The notes under the pieces: model-generated
Database searches by the model: none
Seen by the model: only the letters and a program-made list of their open reading frames with translations
What the model was told of the DNA's origin: nothing
Shown here: positions 51,946 through 60,406 of the stretch, one piece after another
How the letters are laid out: the number at the start of each line of letters is the position of its first letter
Position numbering within the stretch: the first letter of the stretch is position 1
Made by a program: the position numbers and the translations under genes
Source: Bacillota bacterium
GTDB taxonomy: Bacteria; Bacillota; Sulfobacillia; JACIYH01
NCBI GenBank assembly: GCA_030019365.1
Contig: JASEFA010000010.1
Span: forward strand, 1-64,000
Reading direction: 5' to 3'
DNA: 64,000 nt

Positions 51946-53538
51946 GTGGTGAAAGTGGGGCGCCCCACCTTCTACCGGCAGCGCATCCGCACTGAGGCAG
52001 CCTCGGTGGAGGCCAAGACGCTCCTGGCCTTCCTCACCAGCGAGATTCGGGCCAGGCGGGAGATCTCCCTGGAGGAAGCCGAGATGGTGGCCCGGGACAC
52101 CCTCGACTTCATCGAAGGACACCTGCTCTCCCGCGGCCTGGGCCAGATCGAGCTCCCCGCCATAGCGGGCCGGTCGAGCTTCATGCGGCGGGGACGGTCC
52201 GGGCAGCCCGAGAAGCTGGTGACCATCACCGTGTTCTCCGATGACGACGCCGAGCTCATGGCCGACTTCGGGGTGGCGGTGATGGTGCTGGGGAGGATGG
52301 CTCGGGCCATCGAGGAGGCCTGGGAGCAGGACGCCCTCCTGGACGAAAAGAGGCTGTGCCTGCTCTGGCCTCTCAGCCACAAGGGCATCCGGGAGAGGCT
52401 GTCCAGACTCTGGGACCAGGGCTGCCTGCTGCCGCTGGCGGGGATGAGCAGGAAGATGCGGGAGAGGCTCACCACGCCGCGGGCGGTGCTGGCCGTGGAC
52501 CGCTACCTGCGGGGGGACGACCCGGCCACCATCCGGCGGGAGCTGGCGGTGTCGCGGCACCTGCTCAGCAAGTGGTACCTGGAGTTCCAGTACGCGGTGG
52601 CCCTGTCCGACCGGCCCGCAGACGAGATCGCGGAAGCGATCGGCGAGCCCCCCGAGGTGGTGGCGGGCTGGCTGGGACTCTGGGCCCGCTACCGGGACAG
52701 CCAAGACGGTGCCCGGGAGAGGGTGCCCAAAAAGGGCGTGCTGCCTCCGCCCAAGGCACCCCCGGGGCAGGAGCGGGAAGCCTTCTTAGCCCTGCTGAGG
52801 CAGCGGCACGGTTACACCCCCGCCTCCTCGGAGCGGTTCTGCCAGGAGATCAGCGACCTCGCCTACCGCATCTCCCGCCGGCACCGGGCCTCGGGCCAGG
52901 TGGTGTACTTCGGGGTCTCAAGTGCGGAGCCCCCGGGGAAGAGCCTGCGCGATTGCACCCTCCGGGAGGTCATCCTGGACTACGTCACCCCGGAGGACTG
53001 GGCCCTGGTGAACCGGGAGAGTCCCCAGGCGCTCAAGTGGGCGCGGCTGGAGCGCCTTGCCACCTCCGCCTACGCCCAGGGCGTGGCCCTGTCGCTGGCC
53101 GACCTCGGCTTCCTGCTGGGGCTGTCGACCGACGCAGTGGCCGACTGCATGAAGGAGCACCCCAAGGTGGTACTGCCCATCCGGGGCCGGGTGGCCGACA
53201 TGGGCCCCACGCTGTCGCACGCGGAGAAGATCATCCGGCTGTTCATGGACGGGTACACGGAGACGGACATCGTGCGCCGCACCGGGCACAGCTACGAGAG
53301 CATCGAGCGGTACCTGATCGACTTTGCCCGCGTGACCTACTGCCTGGACCTCGGGATGCCCGTACCCGCGGTGAGAATGGCGGTGGGCAGGTCGCGCAGG
53401 CTGGTGGAAAAGTACGCGGCCCTCTACCGGGAGTTCACGGCCACGGACGACTACATCTTCCGCATGGCCAGGATCCGCCGGATGGCCGAGGCCCACCCCC
53501 CGGAGAAAAAGGGGGCCCCCAAGGAGGAGATACAGTGA
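51946..53538 (+). CDS. DUF1670 protein A
   Basis: A 530-residue protein of unknown function, starting MVKVGRPTFYRQRIRTEAAS. Visible features are a first helical region with ISLEEAEMVARDTLDFIEGH, several helix-turn-helix-like segments (DPATIRRELAVSRHLLSKWY, ADEIAEAIGEPPEVVAGW, TETDIVRRTGHSYESIERYL) and a charged tail. The C-terminal 160 residues are clearly paralogous to the C-terminus of the next gene (VADMGPTLSHAEKIIRLFMD against VLDMGRTLTHKTIVVEMAL). Multiple HTH units and no catalytic motif suggest a DNA-binding role. It is coupled to the next gene by a GTGA overlap. Confidence 0.75.
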   Translation: MVKVGRPTFYRQRIRTEAASVEAKTLLAFLTSEIRARREISLEEAEMVARDTLDFIEGHLLSRGLGQIELPAIAGRSSFMRRGRSGQPEKLVTITVFSDDDAELMADFGVAVMVLGRMARAIEEAWEQDALLDEKRLCLLWPLSHKGIRERLSRLWDQGCLLPLAGMSRKMRERLTTPRAVLAVDRYLRGDDPATIRRELAVSRHLLSKWYLEFQYAVALSDRPADEIAEAIGEPPEVVAGWLGLWARYRDSQDGARERVPKKGVLPPPKAPPGQEREAFLALLRQRHGYTPASSERFCQEISDLAYRISRRHRASGQVVYFGVSSAEPPGKSLRDCTLREVILDYVTPEDWALVNRESPQALKWARLERLATSAYAQGVALSLADLGFLLGLSTDAVADCMKEHPKVVLPIRGRVADMGPTLSHAEKIIRLFMDGYTETDIVRRTGHSYESIERYLIDFARVTYCLDLGMPVPAVRMAVGRSRRLVEKYAALYREFTATDDYIFRMARIRRMAEAHPPEKKGAPKEEIQ

Positions 53539-54797
53539 CCCGAGAGCGGAAGGGGAGCGAAAGGTACGCGACCCTTCCCGCAAGGGACCTTCTGCCAGTC
53601 CAGGTGTCCCACCTCAGGGCGCGGTTCGAGCTGGCTCCCCAGTCGTACCTCGCGGAAGCCGTGGCCCGGATGACCAACGAGGCCATGGAGGCCTGGGAGA
53701 AGCAGCACGGGATCGAGCGGGTCAGGCCGGGCGAGATGCTCGTCACCTACCAGGGCAAGAACGTGAGGCTGCCCCTGCTTGATCCCGGGACCATCTCCCG
53801 CCTCGGGGAGCTCAGGGTGGAGGCGGTGAAGCGTCAGATCGAGCACCTGGAACTCGAGCGGCTGCAGGCGGAAAACCCCGCCGCCACCGTGCAGGACGTG
53901 TGGCAACTCCTGGACCAGGGCGAACTGGCCAGACAGCGGGGAGCCAAGGGCCAGGGCTTCCTCCCCGAGGAACCCATCTCCGCCGACCAGTTGCCTCAGG
54001 TGCCCAGGAGGCCGGAGCCCGCCGACCCGCCCAGGGAGGTCCTCACCCTCCTGGTCAGCAAGCTCGAGTCGGACTACGGGTGCAAGCCCGCCCAGGCCGA
54101 GGGGCTGGTCAGGACGGCGGCCGAGATCCGGGCGTGGTGCTGCCCGGAGGTGTCGGAGCTACAGCCCGGGCAGGTGGTGTGGCTGGCCCACGGTACCCAC
54201 CGCAGCCGGCGTACCGACCCACGCCTGTTCGTCCCCGTGGTGCTCACGCTGCTCACCCCCGAGGAGATGGAGCACCCGCCGTCGAGCAGGGCGGAACTGA
54301 AGCGGCTCAAGATGAGGCAGCTCGAGCGCATCACGGCCGAGGCGTGGCGGCAGGACGGAGTGCTCACCACCGTGGACCTGGAGTGGATACTGCACATCAG
54401 CCCGGGGCTCATCCGCGAGCTCCTGGAAGCGTACCAGGAGCGGTTCGGGGTGCTGCTACCCACCGCCGGCACCGTGCTGGACATGGGCAGGACGCTGACG
54501 CACAAAACGATCGTGGTCGAGATGGCCCTGCAGGGTCTTTCCACCACCGAGATCGCGCGCAGGATCTACCATGCCCCCTCCTCGGTGGACGCCTACCTGC
54601 GCCTGTTCGACCGGGTGCTGATGCTGGTGTACTACCGCGTCCCCGAAAAGGCCATGCACCGTATCACCGGCACCAGCCCCGCTCTCGTGAAGGAGCACCT
54701 GGAACTGGCGAAGAAACACTTCCCCGACCCCGACGCCATCAAGAACTACCTGGTCAGCCGCGGCATCAAGGTCGAGGAACTGGCTTCGGGAGTTTAG
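53535..54797 (+). CDS. DUF1670 protein B
   Basis: 420 residues from GTG 53535, which overlaps the stop of protein A and follows AAGGAGGAG. Features: TERKGSERYATLPARDLLPV-type start, a helical ESYLAEAVARMTNEAM-like region (QSYLAEAVARMTNEAMEAWE), a central stretch with ADEIR-type charged helices, then LSTTEIARRIYHAPSSVDAY and YRVPEKAMHRITGTSPALVK as two HTH-like units. Shorter than protein A and related to it throughout the C-terminal half. A two-subunit DNA-binding complex is the simplest model. No nuclease or recombinase residues could be picked out. Confidence 0.75.
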   Translation: MTRERKGSERYATLPARDLLPVQVSHLRARFELAPQSYLAEAVARMTNEAMEAWEKQHGIERVRPGEMLVTYQGKNVRLPLLDPGTISRLGELRVEAVKRQIEHLELERLQAENPAATVQDVWQLLDQGELARQRGAKGQGFLPEEPISADQLPQVPRRPEPADPPREVLTLLVSKLESDYGCKPAQAEGLVRTAAEIRAWCCPEVSELQPGQVVWLAHGTHRSRRTDPRLFVPVVLTLLTPEEMEHPPSSRAELKRLKMRQLERITAEAWRQDGVLTTVDLEWILHISPGLIRELLEAYQERFGVLLPTAGTVLDMGRTLTHKTIVVEMALQGLSTTEIARRIYHAPSSVDAYLRLFDRVLMLVYYRVPEKAMHRITGTSPALVKEHLELAKKHFPDPDAIKNYLVSRGIKVEELASGV

Positions 54798-55225
54798 CTG
54801 TAATCCTCAATTGCCGCGGGTTCCGACGCCGCCACCTCCGGGAGCCGAGCGGCCCCGGCAGCCAGATCCGCGACGCGTTGGCGGAGGGTATCCGCGGGGT
54901 AACCGACACTCACCCCCAACACCCGGATATGTGGGGCAACGAGGTGCATCCCGAGAGCCAGGCCGGCTTGCGTCCCCCCCGACCCGGACGCCACCACAAC
55001 GAGGTCCAACTCAAGGCCCGTGGCTCGCGCCTGCTCGACCAGTTCGGTTGCTCCCAGCACATAGCCCAGCACGCCTACCGAACTGGCACCGCCCACGGGA
55101 ATCAGGTACGGCCGTCGTCCCCGGCGACGGAGGTCTCCGGCCACCTGCTCCAGGCACTGGTCGGGGTCGGCTTCTCCCACGTACTGCACCGCGGTAACGA
55201 TGACGTCCGCGCGGCTTCGGGGCAC
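54794..55225 (-). pseudogene. D-cysteine desulfhydrase/ACC deaminase-like fragment
   Basis: About 140 codons read RRGRRPYLIPVGGASSVGVL, then LDLVVVASGSGGTQAGLALG and RVLGVSVGYPADTLRQRV. These are central PLP-binding motifs of the D-cysteine desulfhydrase/1-aminocyclopropane-1-carboxylate deaminase fold (IPVGGSN, SGSGGTxAGL). The N-terminal lysine-bearing domain and the C-terminus are missing. Its upstream edge merges into a phosphoesterase fragment. Confidence 0.78.
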
Positions 55226-55266
55226 TCTCGAGGATTCCTGACCGAAGGCCCGCAGCTATATCTCGA

Positions 55267-55422
55267 GGCTCCCTGCTGCACGATGGTGACCAGGAACTTG
55301 CCGCAGATGTCGCCCTCCAGGATGATGATGTCTACCCCTTCGTGATAACGAGGCGCGTTGAGCAACTTCTTGAAGCGCTTTTCGCTACCGTGCACATCGC
55401 ACGCGAACAGTAGCCTGGTCAA
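55267..55422 (-). pseudogene. Calcineurin-type metallophosphoesterase, N-terminal fragment
   Basis: Fifty-two codons: MTRLLFACDVHGSEKRFKKL, then VDIIILEGDICGKFLVTIV. The DxH (CDVHGS) and GD (EGDICGK) motifs are the first metal-binding signatures of metallophosphoesterases. The frame then leads directly into unrelated sequence, so the rest of the enzyme is lost. Confidence 0.78.
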
Positions 55423-55446
55423 CGAAACAGCCCCCTACGGTATCTT

Positions 55447-55735
55447 TCACTCGGGCGGAATCTCCTGGTACGCCTTGGGCATGTTTATGCCCCGGCCCAG
55501 ATTGTGGTGATACATGGCGATCCAGAGCAAGACGGGCACCACGAGATACATGGTGTTACCCAAGATCGCGAAGGTGCCACCGTCGCGCAGTTCGCCGTAG
55601 ACAAATGGGCTCAGCGCCACATGGAAAGCCGGGGAAACCAGCCCGAGCGCAGTGATGGTGGGGACCCGGCCGAGCCGCCAGTTGCCGGAGGTCAGGTAAA
55701 GCTCTGGTGCAGCGTACGGTGCCACCACGCCAGGG
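55447..55735 (-). pseudogene. APC-type amino acid permease, C-terminal fragment
   Basis: The frame reads GRVPTITALGLVSPAFHVAL, GNTMYLVVPVLLWIAMYHHN and GRGINMPKAYQEIPPE, stop. A soluble tail ending in RGINxxxAYxEIPPE is typical of amino acid/polyamine permeases of Bacillota. Only the last two or three spans remain. Confidence 0.7.
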
Positions 55736-55771
55736 AAGTGGGGATGAGGCAGGAGCCCGACGTTCACGGAC

Positions 55772-55930
55772 CCCCCTGCCCGCCCAACCGATCATCAGGC
55801 GGAACAGAATAGCACCGAGCCCACCCACCACGCCCGTGGCGAGCGCGAGGGAAATGAGCAGCGAGAACTCACCTAGCGGCGAAGAAAAAGGATCCCACCG
55901 AGACCTCCGCGTGCTGCGAATGTTGCTCAC
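55772..55930 (-). pseudogene. ClC-type chloride channel, N-terminal fragment
   Basis: Fifty-three codons: a short basic start, then LGEFSLLISLALATGVVGGL and GAILFRLMIGW. This resembles the first helix of ClC chloride channels (ALxxGxxxGLxAxxFRxLI). The following residues are out of frame and unrelated, so it is a truncated 5' end that runs into the permease fragment. Confidence 0.6.
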
Positions 55931-55931
55931 C

Positions 55932-56843
55932 TCACTCAGTACCCACGGTATTCCGTCCGGGGCGCGAACGAAACCCCGGCTGGGCCAGGACCTCCAGCGG
56001 TTTGCTGGCCTCTCCCCAGTAGATGCTCACGTGTGGGAAGGGGATTTCGATGCCTTCCTCGTCGAAGCGCTTCTTGATCCGCCTGCGAAGCTCCCGTCCC
56101 ACCTCCCATTGCTTGAGGGGCAGGGTGGTTATCATCGCCTTGATGACCACTGCCGAGTCAGCAAAGTCGTCTACACCGAGCACCTCAAGAGGCCTCAGGA
56201 TCAGCGGGCCGTAACGGGGATCACGGGCCAGCTCTTCTCCTATCGACTGCAGCACCTCCATGACACGGTCAACGTCCTCCTTGTAGGCAACCCCCACGTC
56301 TATGACGTAACGCGACCAGTCCTTGGTCATGTTGCTTACGGACTGAATGTTACCGTTCGGTATAACATGGACGACCCCGGCCAAGTCGCGGAGGACAATG
56401 GTCCGCAAGTTTATGGCCTCTACGAGGCCACTGGTACCGTTGATGCTGACCACGTCCCCCACTCTCACCTGATCCTCCAATAGCAGGAAGAAGCCGCTGA
56501 TCAGGTCTCTCACCAGGTTCTGCGCTCCGAACCCGATGGCCAGGCCGCCTATGCCTGCTGCCGCCAGCAGCGGTCCGATTTCCACTCCCAATTCGGGGAG
56601 GGCGGTTACCAACGCCAGGGCCACGATTACCACGGTCGCCCCGTTGCGGGCGATGCTCATGAACGTTTTCAACCGGCGCTGCCTCTCTCCGGGCGGCTCC
56701 CCCGGCCGGGGCTCACCTGCCAGCAAGCGCTCAAGCCGGCCGAAGACAGGACGCAGGCTCCTGATGGCCAGCCAGCTGACCACCACGATTCCCAACAGAC
56801 GCACGCCGGAATTGAGAACCCAATCTACCAGGCGATCGGCCAC
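55932..56843 (-). CDS. MscS family mechanosensitive ion channel
   Basis: 303 residues. A first membrane span (LLGIVVVSWLAIRSL), a second (TVVIVALALVTALPELG), and pore helix TM3 with GLAIGFGAQNLVRDLISGFF, then the beta domain EDQVRVGDVVSINGTSGLVE and IPNGNIQSVSNMTKDWSRYV. It fits three spans plus the cytoplasmic cage of MscS/YnaI type. It protects cells against osmotic downshock. It is the only clearly intact gene in this fragment-rich stretch. Confidence 0.92.
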   Translation of the reverse strand: MADRLVDWVLNSGVRLLGIVVVSWLAIRSLRPVFGRLERLLAGEPRPGEPPGERQRRLKTFMSIARNGATVVIVALALVTALPELGVEIGPLLAAAGIGGLAIGFGAQNLVRDLISGFFLLLEDQVRVGDVVSINGTSGLVEAINLRTIVLRDLAGVVHVIPNGNIQSVSNMTKDWSRYVIDVGVAYKEDVDRVMEVLQSIGEELARDPRYGPLILRPLEVLGVDDFADSAVVIKAMITTLPLKQWEVGRELRRRIKKRFDEEGIEIPFPHVSIYWGEASKPLEVLAQPGFRSRPGRNTVGTE

Positions 56844-57051
56844 GGCATACCCTGGTCCGGACGGCCCGCCTTCCCCCCGCTGACCCGGGGGCGGCCTCCT
56901 CCGACCAGATTCTCCTCCTCTCTCCGCCAGGTCTAGCCACCGTCAAGGGCAAGCCGGCATGACCGGAAGAACCTCTAGCCGGCAGCACCGGTTACTAGCA
57001 TAATACAGCCGGCGTACCAAGGCAAAGCAATCCAGCCGCAGTGGCAGCGGT

Positions 57052-57565
57052 TCATCCTGGCAGCGGATCGCATAGAAGCCGCGTACACGCCTCCAGGAAC
57101 GGGGCCACATCCTCCGGCCCTCCGAGACGGTAGCGGGCAGCAGTCGGCCCCCGCCCCACCTTTATGGTAACGCCGCGGACGGCCAGTTCCGAGAATGCGT
57201 CCTCGTCGGTGAAGTCGTCACCCACGTAGATGGGGAGGGACCCGTTCCCACCAATTGCCGCCCTGCGTAATCTCCAGCAACCAGATCACCGCCTGGCCTT
57301 TGTCCCAGGCCACGTTGGGTCGGAGTTCCAGCACATCGTGGCCGGGCTGCAAGCGAAGGAGGCGGACGGATCGGGCCACCTTGCTCACGAGCTGGAACAC
57401 CCCCGGGCGGTGCGCGCTACTGACCTGACGATAGTGCACCGCTACCGAAATGCCTTTGTCCTCGACCAGGCACCCCGGTACAGACGCCAGCTCCCGGTAC
57501 AGGGCGTGTCGGGCTGCGCCACCGTAGGCAAGAAAGCATCCAGGTTCACCGGGTACTGGGTGCAC
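57052..57565 (-). pseudogene. Trehalose-6-phosphate phosphatase (OtsB), truncated and frameshifted
   Basis: One frame reads LVEDKGISVAVHYRQV and [20 protein letters not shown]. After a frameshift near 57235 a second frame reads [20 protein letters not shown] and [17 protein letters not shown], ending at 57052. These are the C-terminal HAD motifs of OtsB (GDDxTDEDAF, with cap-domain EDKGxSxAVHYR). The N-terminal DYDGTL motif is absent, so the enzyme is inactive. Confidence 0.82.
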
Positions 57566-57618
57566 CCTTCCGCCCCCGGCTCCTGTCGTACCCCGTTTTC
57601 GGCCCCGCCCTGGCAGCC

Positions 57619-58083
57619 ATGACTACCGCACGGCGACTCCCCGTCGGTACCTTCTTGGGATTGGCCTCAGCCCTGCCGGTCATCGCGTGGATGGCACGCT
57701 TTCGGCACCTGGTGGCGCCTGCCCGGCGGGCGCGGGCTGTGGCTCTGGTCATGACCGTGGCCAACCTGCCCCTTTATGGGTTAACCGCAGCCGGGATGCA
57801 ACTGGGCTGGAAAGCGATGTTACTCACGGCCACGGCCTTCTTGCTTCTCCCCGTGGCCTGCACTGTAGCAGGTCCTCACCAGGGAAGAGCAGGTGGGGCG
57901 CGGGCCATGGCCGGTTTCCCGACTGTGGCTTCACCCGCCCCGCCAGCCCCGCCGGGGTCACCCTCGGGTTCCCCGTGGCTGCTGGTGCCGCTGATACTCG
58001 CCATCTACCTGATCGGGGTGGATCCCTTCCACGTTGCCGTGAGATGCCAGGCCATACCAATGAGCTCAAAGCAGCCCAGTTAG
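57619..58083 (+). CDS. Membrane protein or membrane-protein fragment, unknown
   Basis: A 154-codon frame with four hydrophobic stretches (FLGLASALPVIAWMARF, ALVMTVANLPLYGLTAAG, AMLLTATAFLLLPVACTV, WLLVPLILAIYLIGV). A Pro/Ser-rich linker separates the last two. It may be a piece of an MFS-type transporter or an independent small protein. The 3' end overlaps a HicA-like fragment on the other strand, so a decayed gene is at least as likely as a functional one. Confidence 0.35.
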   Translation: MTTARRLPVGTFLGLASALPVIAWMARFRHLVAPARRARAVALVMTVANLPLYGLTAAGMQLGWKAMLLTATAFLLLPVACTVAGPHQGRAGGARAMAGFPTVASPAPPAPPGSPSGSPWLLVPLILAIYLIGVDPFHVAVRCQAIPMSSKQPS

Positions 58084-58262
58084 TTGTTCTTCCGCAACCC
58101 CTGCTCGATCCAGAATGCTCTTCAAAGTCTTCGGCTTCAGCACGCGGCTTCCGTGGACCGGAACAGTGACCAGCAGACCTCCGCCCGGAGGCTCAAGGTA
58201 GTGGTGGCTGCCACGAACGTGCACCAGCCTAAACCCGCCCCGCTGTAACCCCGAGTTCGACA
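58066..58262 (-). pseudogene. HicA-type toxin fragment
   Basis: The minus strand reads LQRGGFRLVHVRGSHHYLEP, VTVPVHGSRVLKPKTLKSI and LDRAGVAEEQLTGLL, stop at 58066. This matches HicA mRNA interferases (GFxxVRxRGSHHxxxxP, TVPxHxxxLKxGTLxxILRQAGI), including the catalytic His. The N-terminal 15 residues and any in-frame ATG are missing. No HicB antitoxin was seen. Confidence 0.75.
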
Positions 58263-58355
58263 GTTGAGAGGCACATGTGGGAACGCTGGCGAGAGTAGAA
58301 CCCAGTAGTGGTGCGGGTTTCGGGGCGCTCGCCCCTGTCGGAAACAGCCAAGTGC

Positions 58356-58369
58356 GTAGTTACACGCGG
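58356..58369 (+). repeat. Left 14-bp direct repeat flanking the transposase
   Basis: gtagttacacgcgg, identical to the copy at 60063-60076 and in the same orientation. As IS1634-type elements are known for long target duplications, it could be a target-site duplication. It could also be an element-end motif, since no clear inverted repeats were found. Confidence 0.75.
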
Positions 58370-58383
58370 CAGCTTTCCAGTGC

Positions 58384-58413
58384 TTGACACGCCTGACATA
58401 CACGTGCTAGAAT
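58384..58413 (+). promoter_or_regulatory. Promoter of the transposase, apparently leaderless
   Basis: TTGACA (58384-58389), an 18-base spacer and TAGAAT (58408-58413). Transcription should start at about 58420, where the ATG of the transposase lies. No ribosome site precedes the ATG, so the mRNA would be leaderless. Confidence 0.7.
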
Positions 58414-58419
58414 GTGGGC

Positions 58420-60057
58420 ATGTACATACGAACGACAGCCCGCAAGAATAGGGACGGCACGGTTGCCCGGTACGTACAACTGGCCCACAACTACCGGGAC
58501 CCCGCAGACGGTAAGTGCAAGGCGCGCATCCTGTACAACTTCGGCCGCGAGGAAGAGGTGGACAAGGAGGCCCTCCGCCGGCTGGCCAGGAGTATCGCCC
58601 GGTTCCTGGGCCCCGAAGACGAACTGGGGCTGCGTCCCGAACTGGACGGCAGGCATGGCATCCGGTTCATATCCTCGCGGCCCATGGGCGGGGCGTACCT
58701 GCTCGACCAGTTGTGGACCCGGCTTGGCATCAAGGAGGCCCTGGCCGGCCTGCTCAGGAAGCGCCGGTTCGATGCCCCGGTGGAGCGCGCCCTGTTCGCC
58801 ATGGTCGCCTCGCGTGCTTTGGCTCCCATGAGCAAGCTGGCGGTGGAGGAATGGGTTTCTCAGGAGGTGTTCATCCCGGGGCTGCCGGAGGTAGCGGTGC
58901 AGCACCTGTACCGTGCCATGGACTTTATGCTGGAGTCCCGTGAGGCGATAGAGCGTGAAGTATTCCATCAGGTGGCGGATCTGTTGAACCTGGAAGTTGA
59001 TCTCCTTTACTTCGACACCACCAGCACCTACTTCGAGACGGAGCAGGAGGACGGATTCCGACGGAGAGGGCATTCGAAAGATCACCGGCCCGACCTGCCC
59101 CAGATCGTGGTGGGGTTTGCGGTCACCAGGGAGGGCATCCCGGTGAGGTCCTGGTGCTGGCCCGGCAACACGGCGGACATGTCCGTGGTGTCCCAGGTGA
59201 AGCAGGACCTGATCGGCTGGAAGCTGGGCCGGGTCATAACGGTGCTGGACCGGGGGTTCGTATCGGAGGAGAACCTGCGCCAGTTGCAGCGTGCCGGCGG
59301 GCACTACATCGTGGGTGAGAAGATGCGGGGCTCCGATCGGGCGGAGGAGGCCATGGCGCGGCAGGGCCGGTACAAGAAGGTCAAGGATAGCCTGGAGGTC
59401 AAGGAGATCGTGGTGGGCGACGGGGAGGCGCGGGTGCGGTACGTGCTGGTGCGCAACCCCGAGGAGGCCGAACGGGACAGGTTGCGGAGGGAGCAGATTC
59501 TGAAGGACCTGCGCGAAGCGCTGGCGCAACTCAAGGGCTCAGGGCACACCAAGCGGTGCTGCGAACTGGCCTCCCATCCCCTGTACGGCCGCTACCTGAG
59601 GGTCCTCAAGGATGGCCGGCTCAAAATCAACATGGAAGTAGTGCGCGAGGATGAGAAGCTGGACGGCAAATTCCTGGTGAGGACCTCCGACGATACCCTG
59701 AGCCCGGAGGATGTCGCCCTGGGGTACAAGCGGCTCATCGAGGTGGAGGATGCCTTCCGCTGCTTGAAGCACACCCTCGACCTGCGCCCCATCTACCACC
59801 GCCTGGAGGATCGCATCAGGTCTCACGTTCTTCTGTGCTGGCTTGCGCTGCTGCTGATCCGGGTGGCGGAGACGAGGGTGGGACAGACGTGGCCGGCCCT
59901 CAGGCGGTCTCTTGAGGCGATGCATCTTGGCGAGTTCGCCGGACCCGGAGGACGGGTCCTGCAGCGTACAGAGACCACTGCCGCTCAGCAGCGTATCTTC
60001 CAGAGTCTGAAGGTGAAGGAACCGCCGCCAGTACTCCTGGTGGAGCCCAAAACCTGA
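58420..60057 (+). CDS. IS1634-type (IS4 superfamily) DDE transposase
   Basis: 545 residues starting MYIRTTARKNRDGTVARYVQ. DDE motifs fit IS1634/IS1549: VDLLYFDTTSTYFETE (first Asp), RVITVLDRGFVSEENL (second Asp) and the C-terminal YKRLIEVEDAFRCLKHTLDL with the YREK-like Glu region. Full length and unbroken, so possibly active. The open frame starts six bases earlier at GTG 58414, which overlaps the -10 box and is less likely. Confidence 0.93.
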   Translation: MYIRTTARKNRDGTVARYVQLAHNYRDPADGKCKARILYNFGREEEVDKEALRRLARSIARFLGPEDELGLRPELDGRHGIRFISSRPMGGAYLLDQLWTRLGIKEALAGLLRKRRFDAPVERALFAMVASRALAPMSKLAVEEWVSQEVFIPGLPEVAVQHLYRAMDFMLESREAIEREVFHQVADLLNLEVDLLYFDTTSTYFETEQEDGFRRRGHSKDHRPDLPQIVVGFAVTREGIPVRSWCWPGNTADMSVVSQVKQDLIGWKLGRVITVLDRGFVSEENLRQLQRAGGHYIVGEKMRGSDRAEEAMARQGRYKKVKDSLEVKEIVVGDGEARVRYVLVRNPEEAERDRLRREQILKDLREALAQLKGSGHTKRCCELASHPLYGRYLRVLKDGRLKINMEVVREDEKLDGKFLVRTSDDTLSPEDVALGYKRLIEVEDAFRCLKHTLDLRPIYHRLEDRIRSHVLLCWLALLLIRVAETRVGQTWPALRRSLEAMHLGEFAGPGGRVLQRTETTAAQQRIFQSLKVKEPPPVLLVEPKT

Positions 60058-60062
60058 CAAAT

Positions 60063-60076
60063 GTAGTTACACGCGG
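60063..60076 (+). repeat. Right 14-bp direct repeat flanking the transposase
   Basis: gtagttacacgcgg, identical to 58356-58369 and in the same orientation, five bases after the transposase stop. Confidence 0.75.
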
Positions 60077-60131
60077 AGAAATTCCCAGCTCGTAAACCCT
60101 TCAGCGAAGCCAATCTACACCTCATGCCTTC

Positions 60132-60272
60132 CTACAAACTGTCGAAGGCCGGCTGGTTGGAGGAGGGCTGTGGTTGCTGCTTTTGCTGGGCGCATGCCGT
60201 CAGCAGCAGGGCGACCGTTAACATCACCGCCAGGAAACCAAGTCTCTGGATTCGGATTCCGCTCACGTTCAC
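60132..60272 (-). CDS. Short lipoprotein (46 residues), possibly a truncated binding protein
   Basis: A GTG start at 60270-60272 follows a strong GGAAAGGAGAGA site. The sequence MNVSGIRIQRLGFLAVMLTV continues ALLLTACAQQKQQPQPSSN and stops at 60132. It has a complete type II signal peptide with lipobox LTAC but only about 20 mature residues. It may be a genuine small lipoprotein or the 5' end of a solute-binding protein gene cut off, perhaps when the nearby insertion sequence arrived. It is preceded on the same strand by hyuA-hyuB. Confidence 0.6.
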   Translation of the reverse strand: MNVSGIRIQRLGFLAVMLTVALLLTACAQQKQQPQPSSNQPAFDSL

Positions 60273-60406
60273 TCTCTCCTTTCCGCTGGTGTTTGTGGGT
60301 CAACCGGCTACGAGGCTCCTGGCCGCCACCAGCTGACACCCCTCAGGATCGCTCGGCGCTCATCACACGCACCCTATCTCCTGGCCGGTAACACCTCCTC
60401 TCACCC

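Larger units (their letters stand above)
58356..60076 (+). mobile_element. IS1634/IS4-type insertion sequence
   Basis: A single transposase gene is flanked by identical 14-bp direct repeats about 1.7 kb apart. The left part carries a good promoter. I could not find convincing terminal inverted repeats by eye, so the exact ends are uncertain. It sits beside a broken hicA and several other gene fragments. Confidence 0.75.

Noticed and set aside
52356-53534. Long frame upstream of DUF1670 protein B
   Set aside because: It is a shadow of protein A in another frame (Gly/Pro/Arg-rich). The GTG at 53535 with GGAGGAG is the sensible start.
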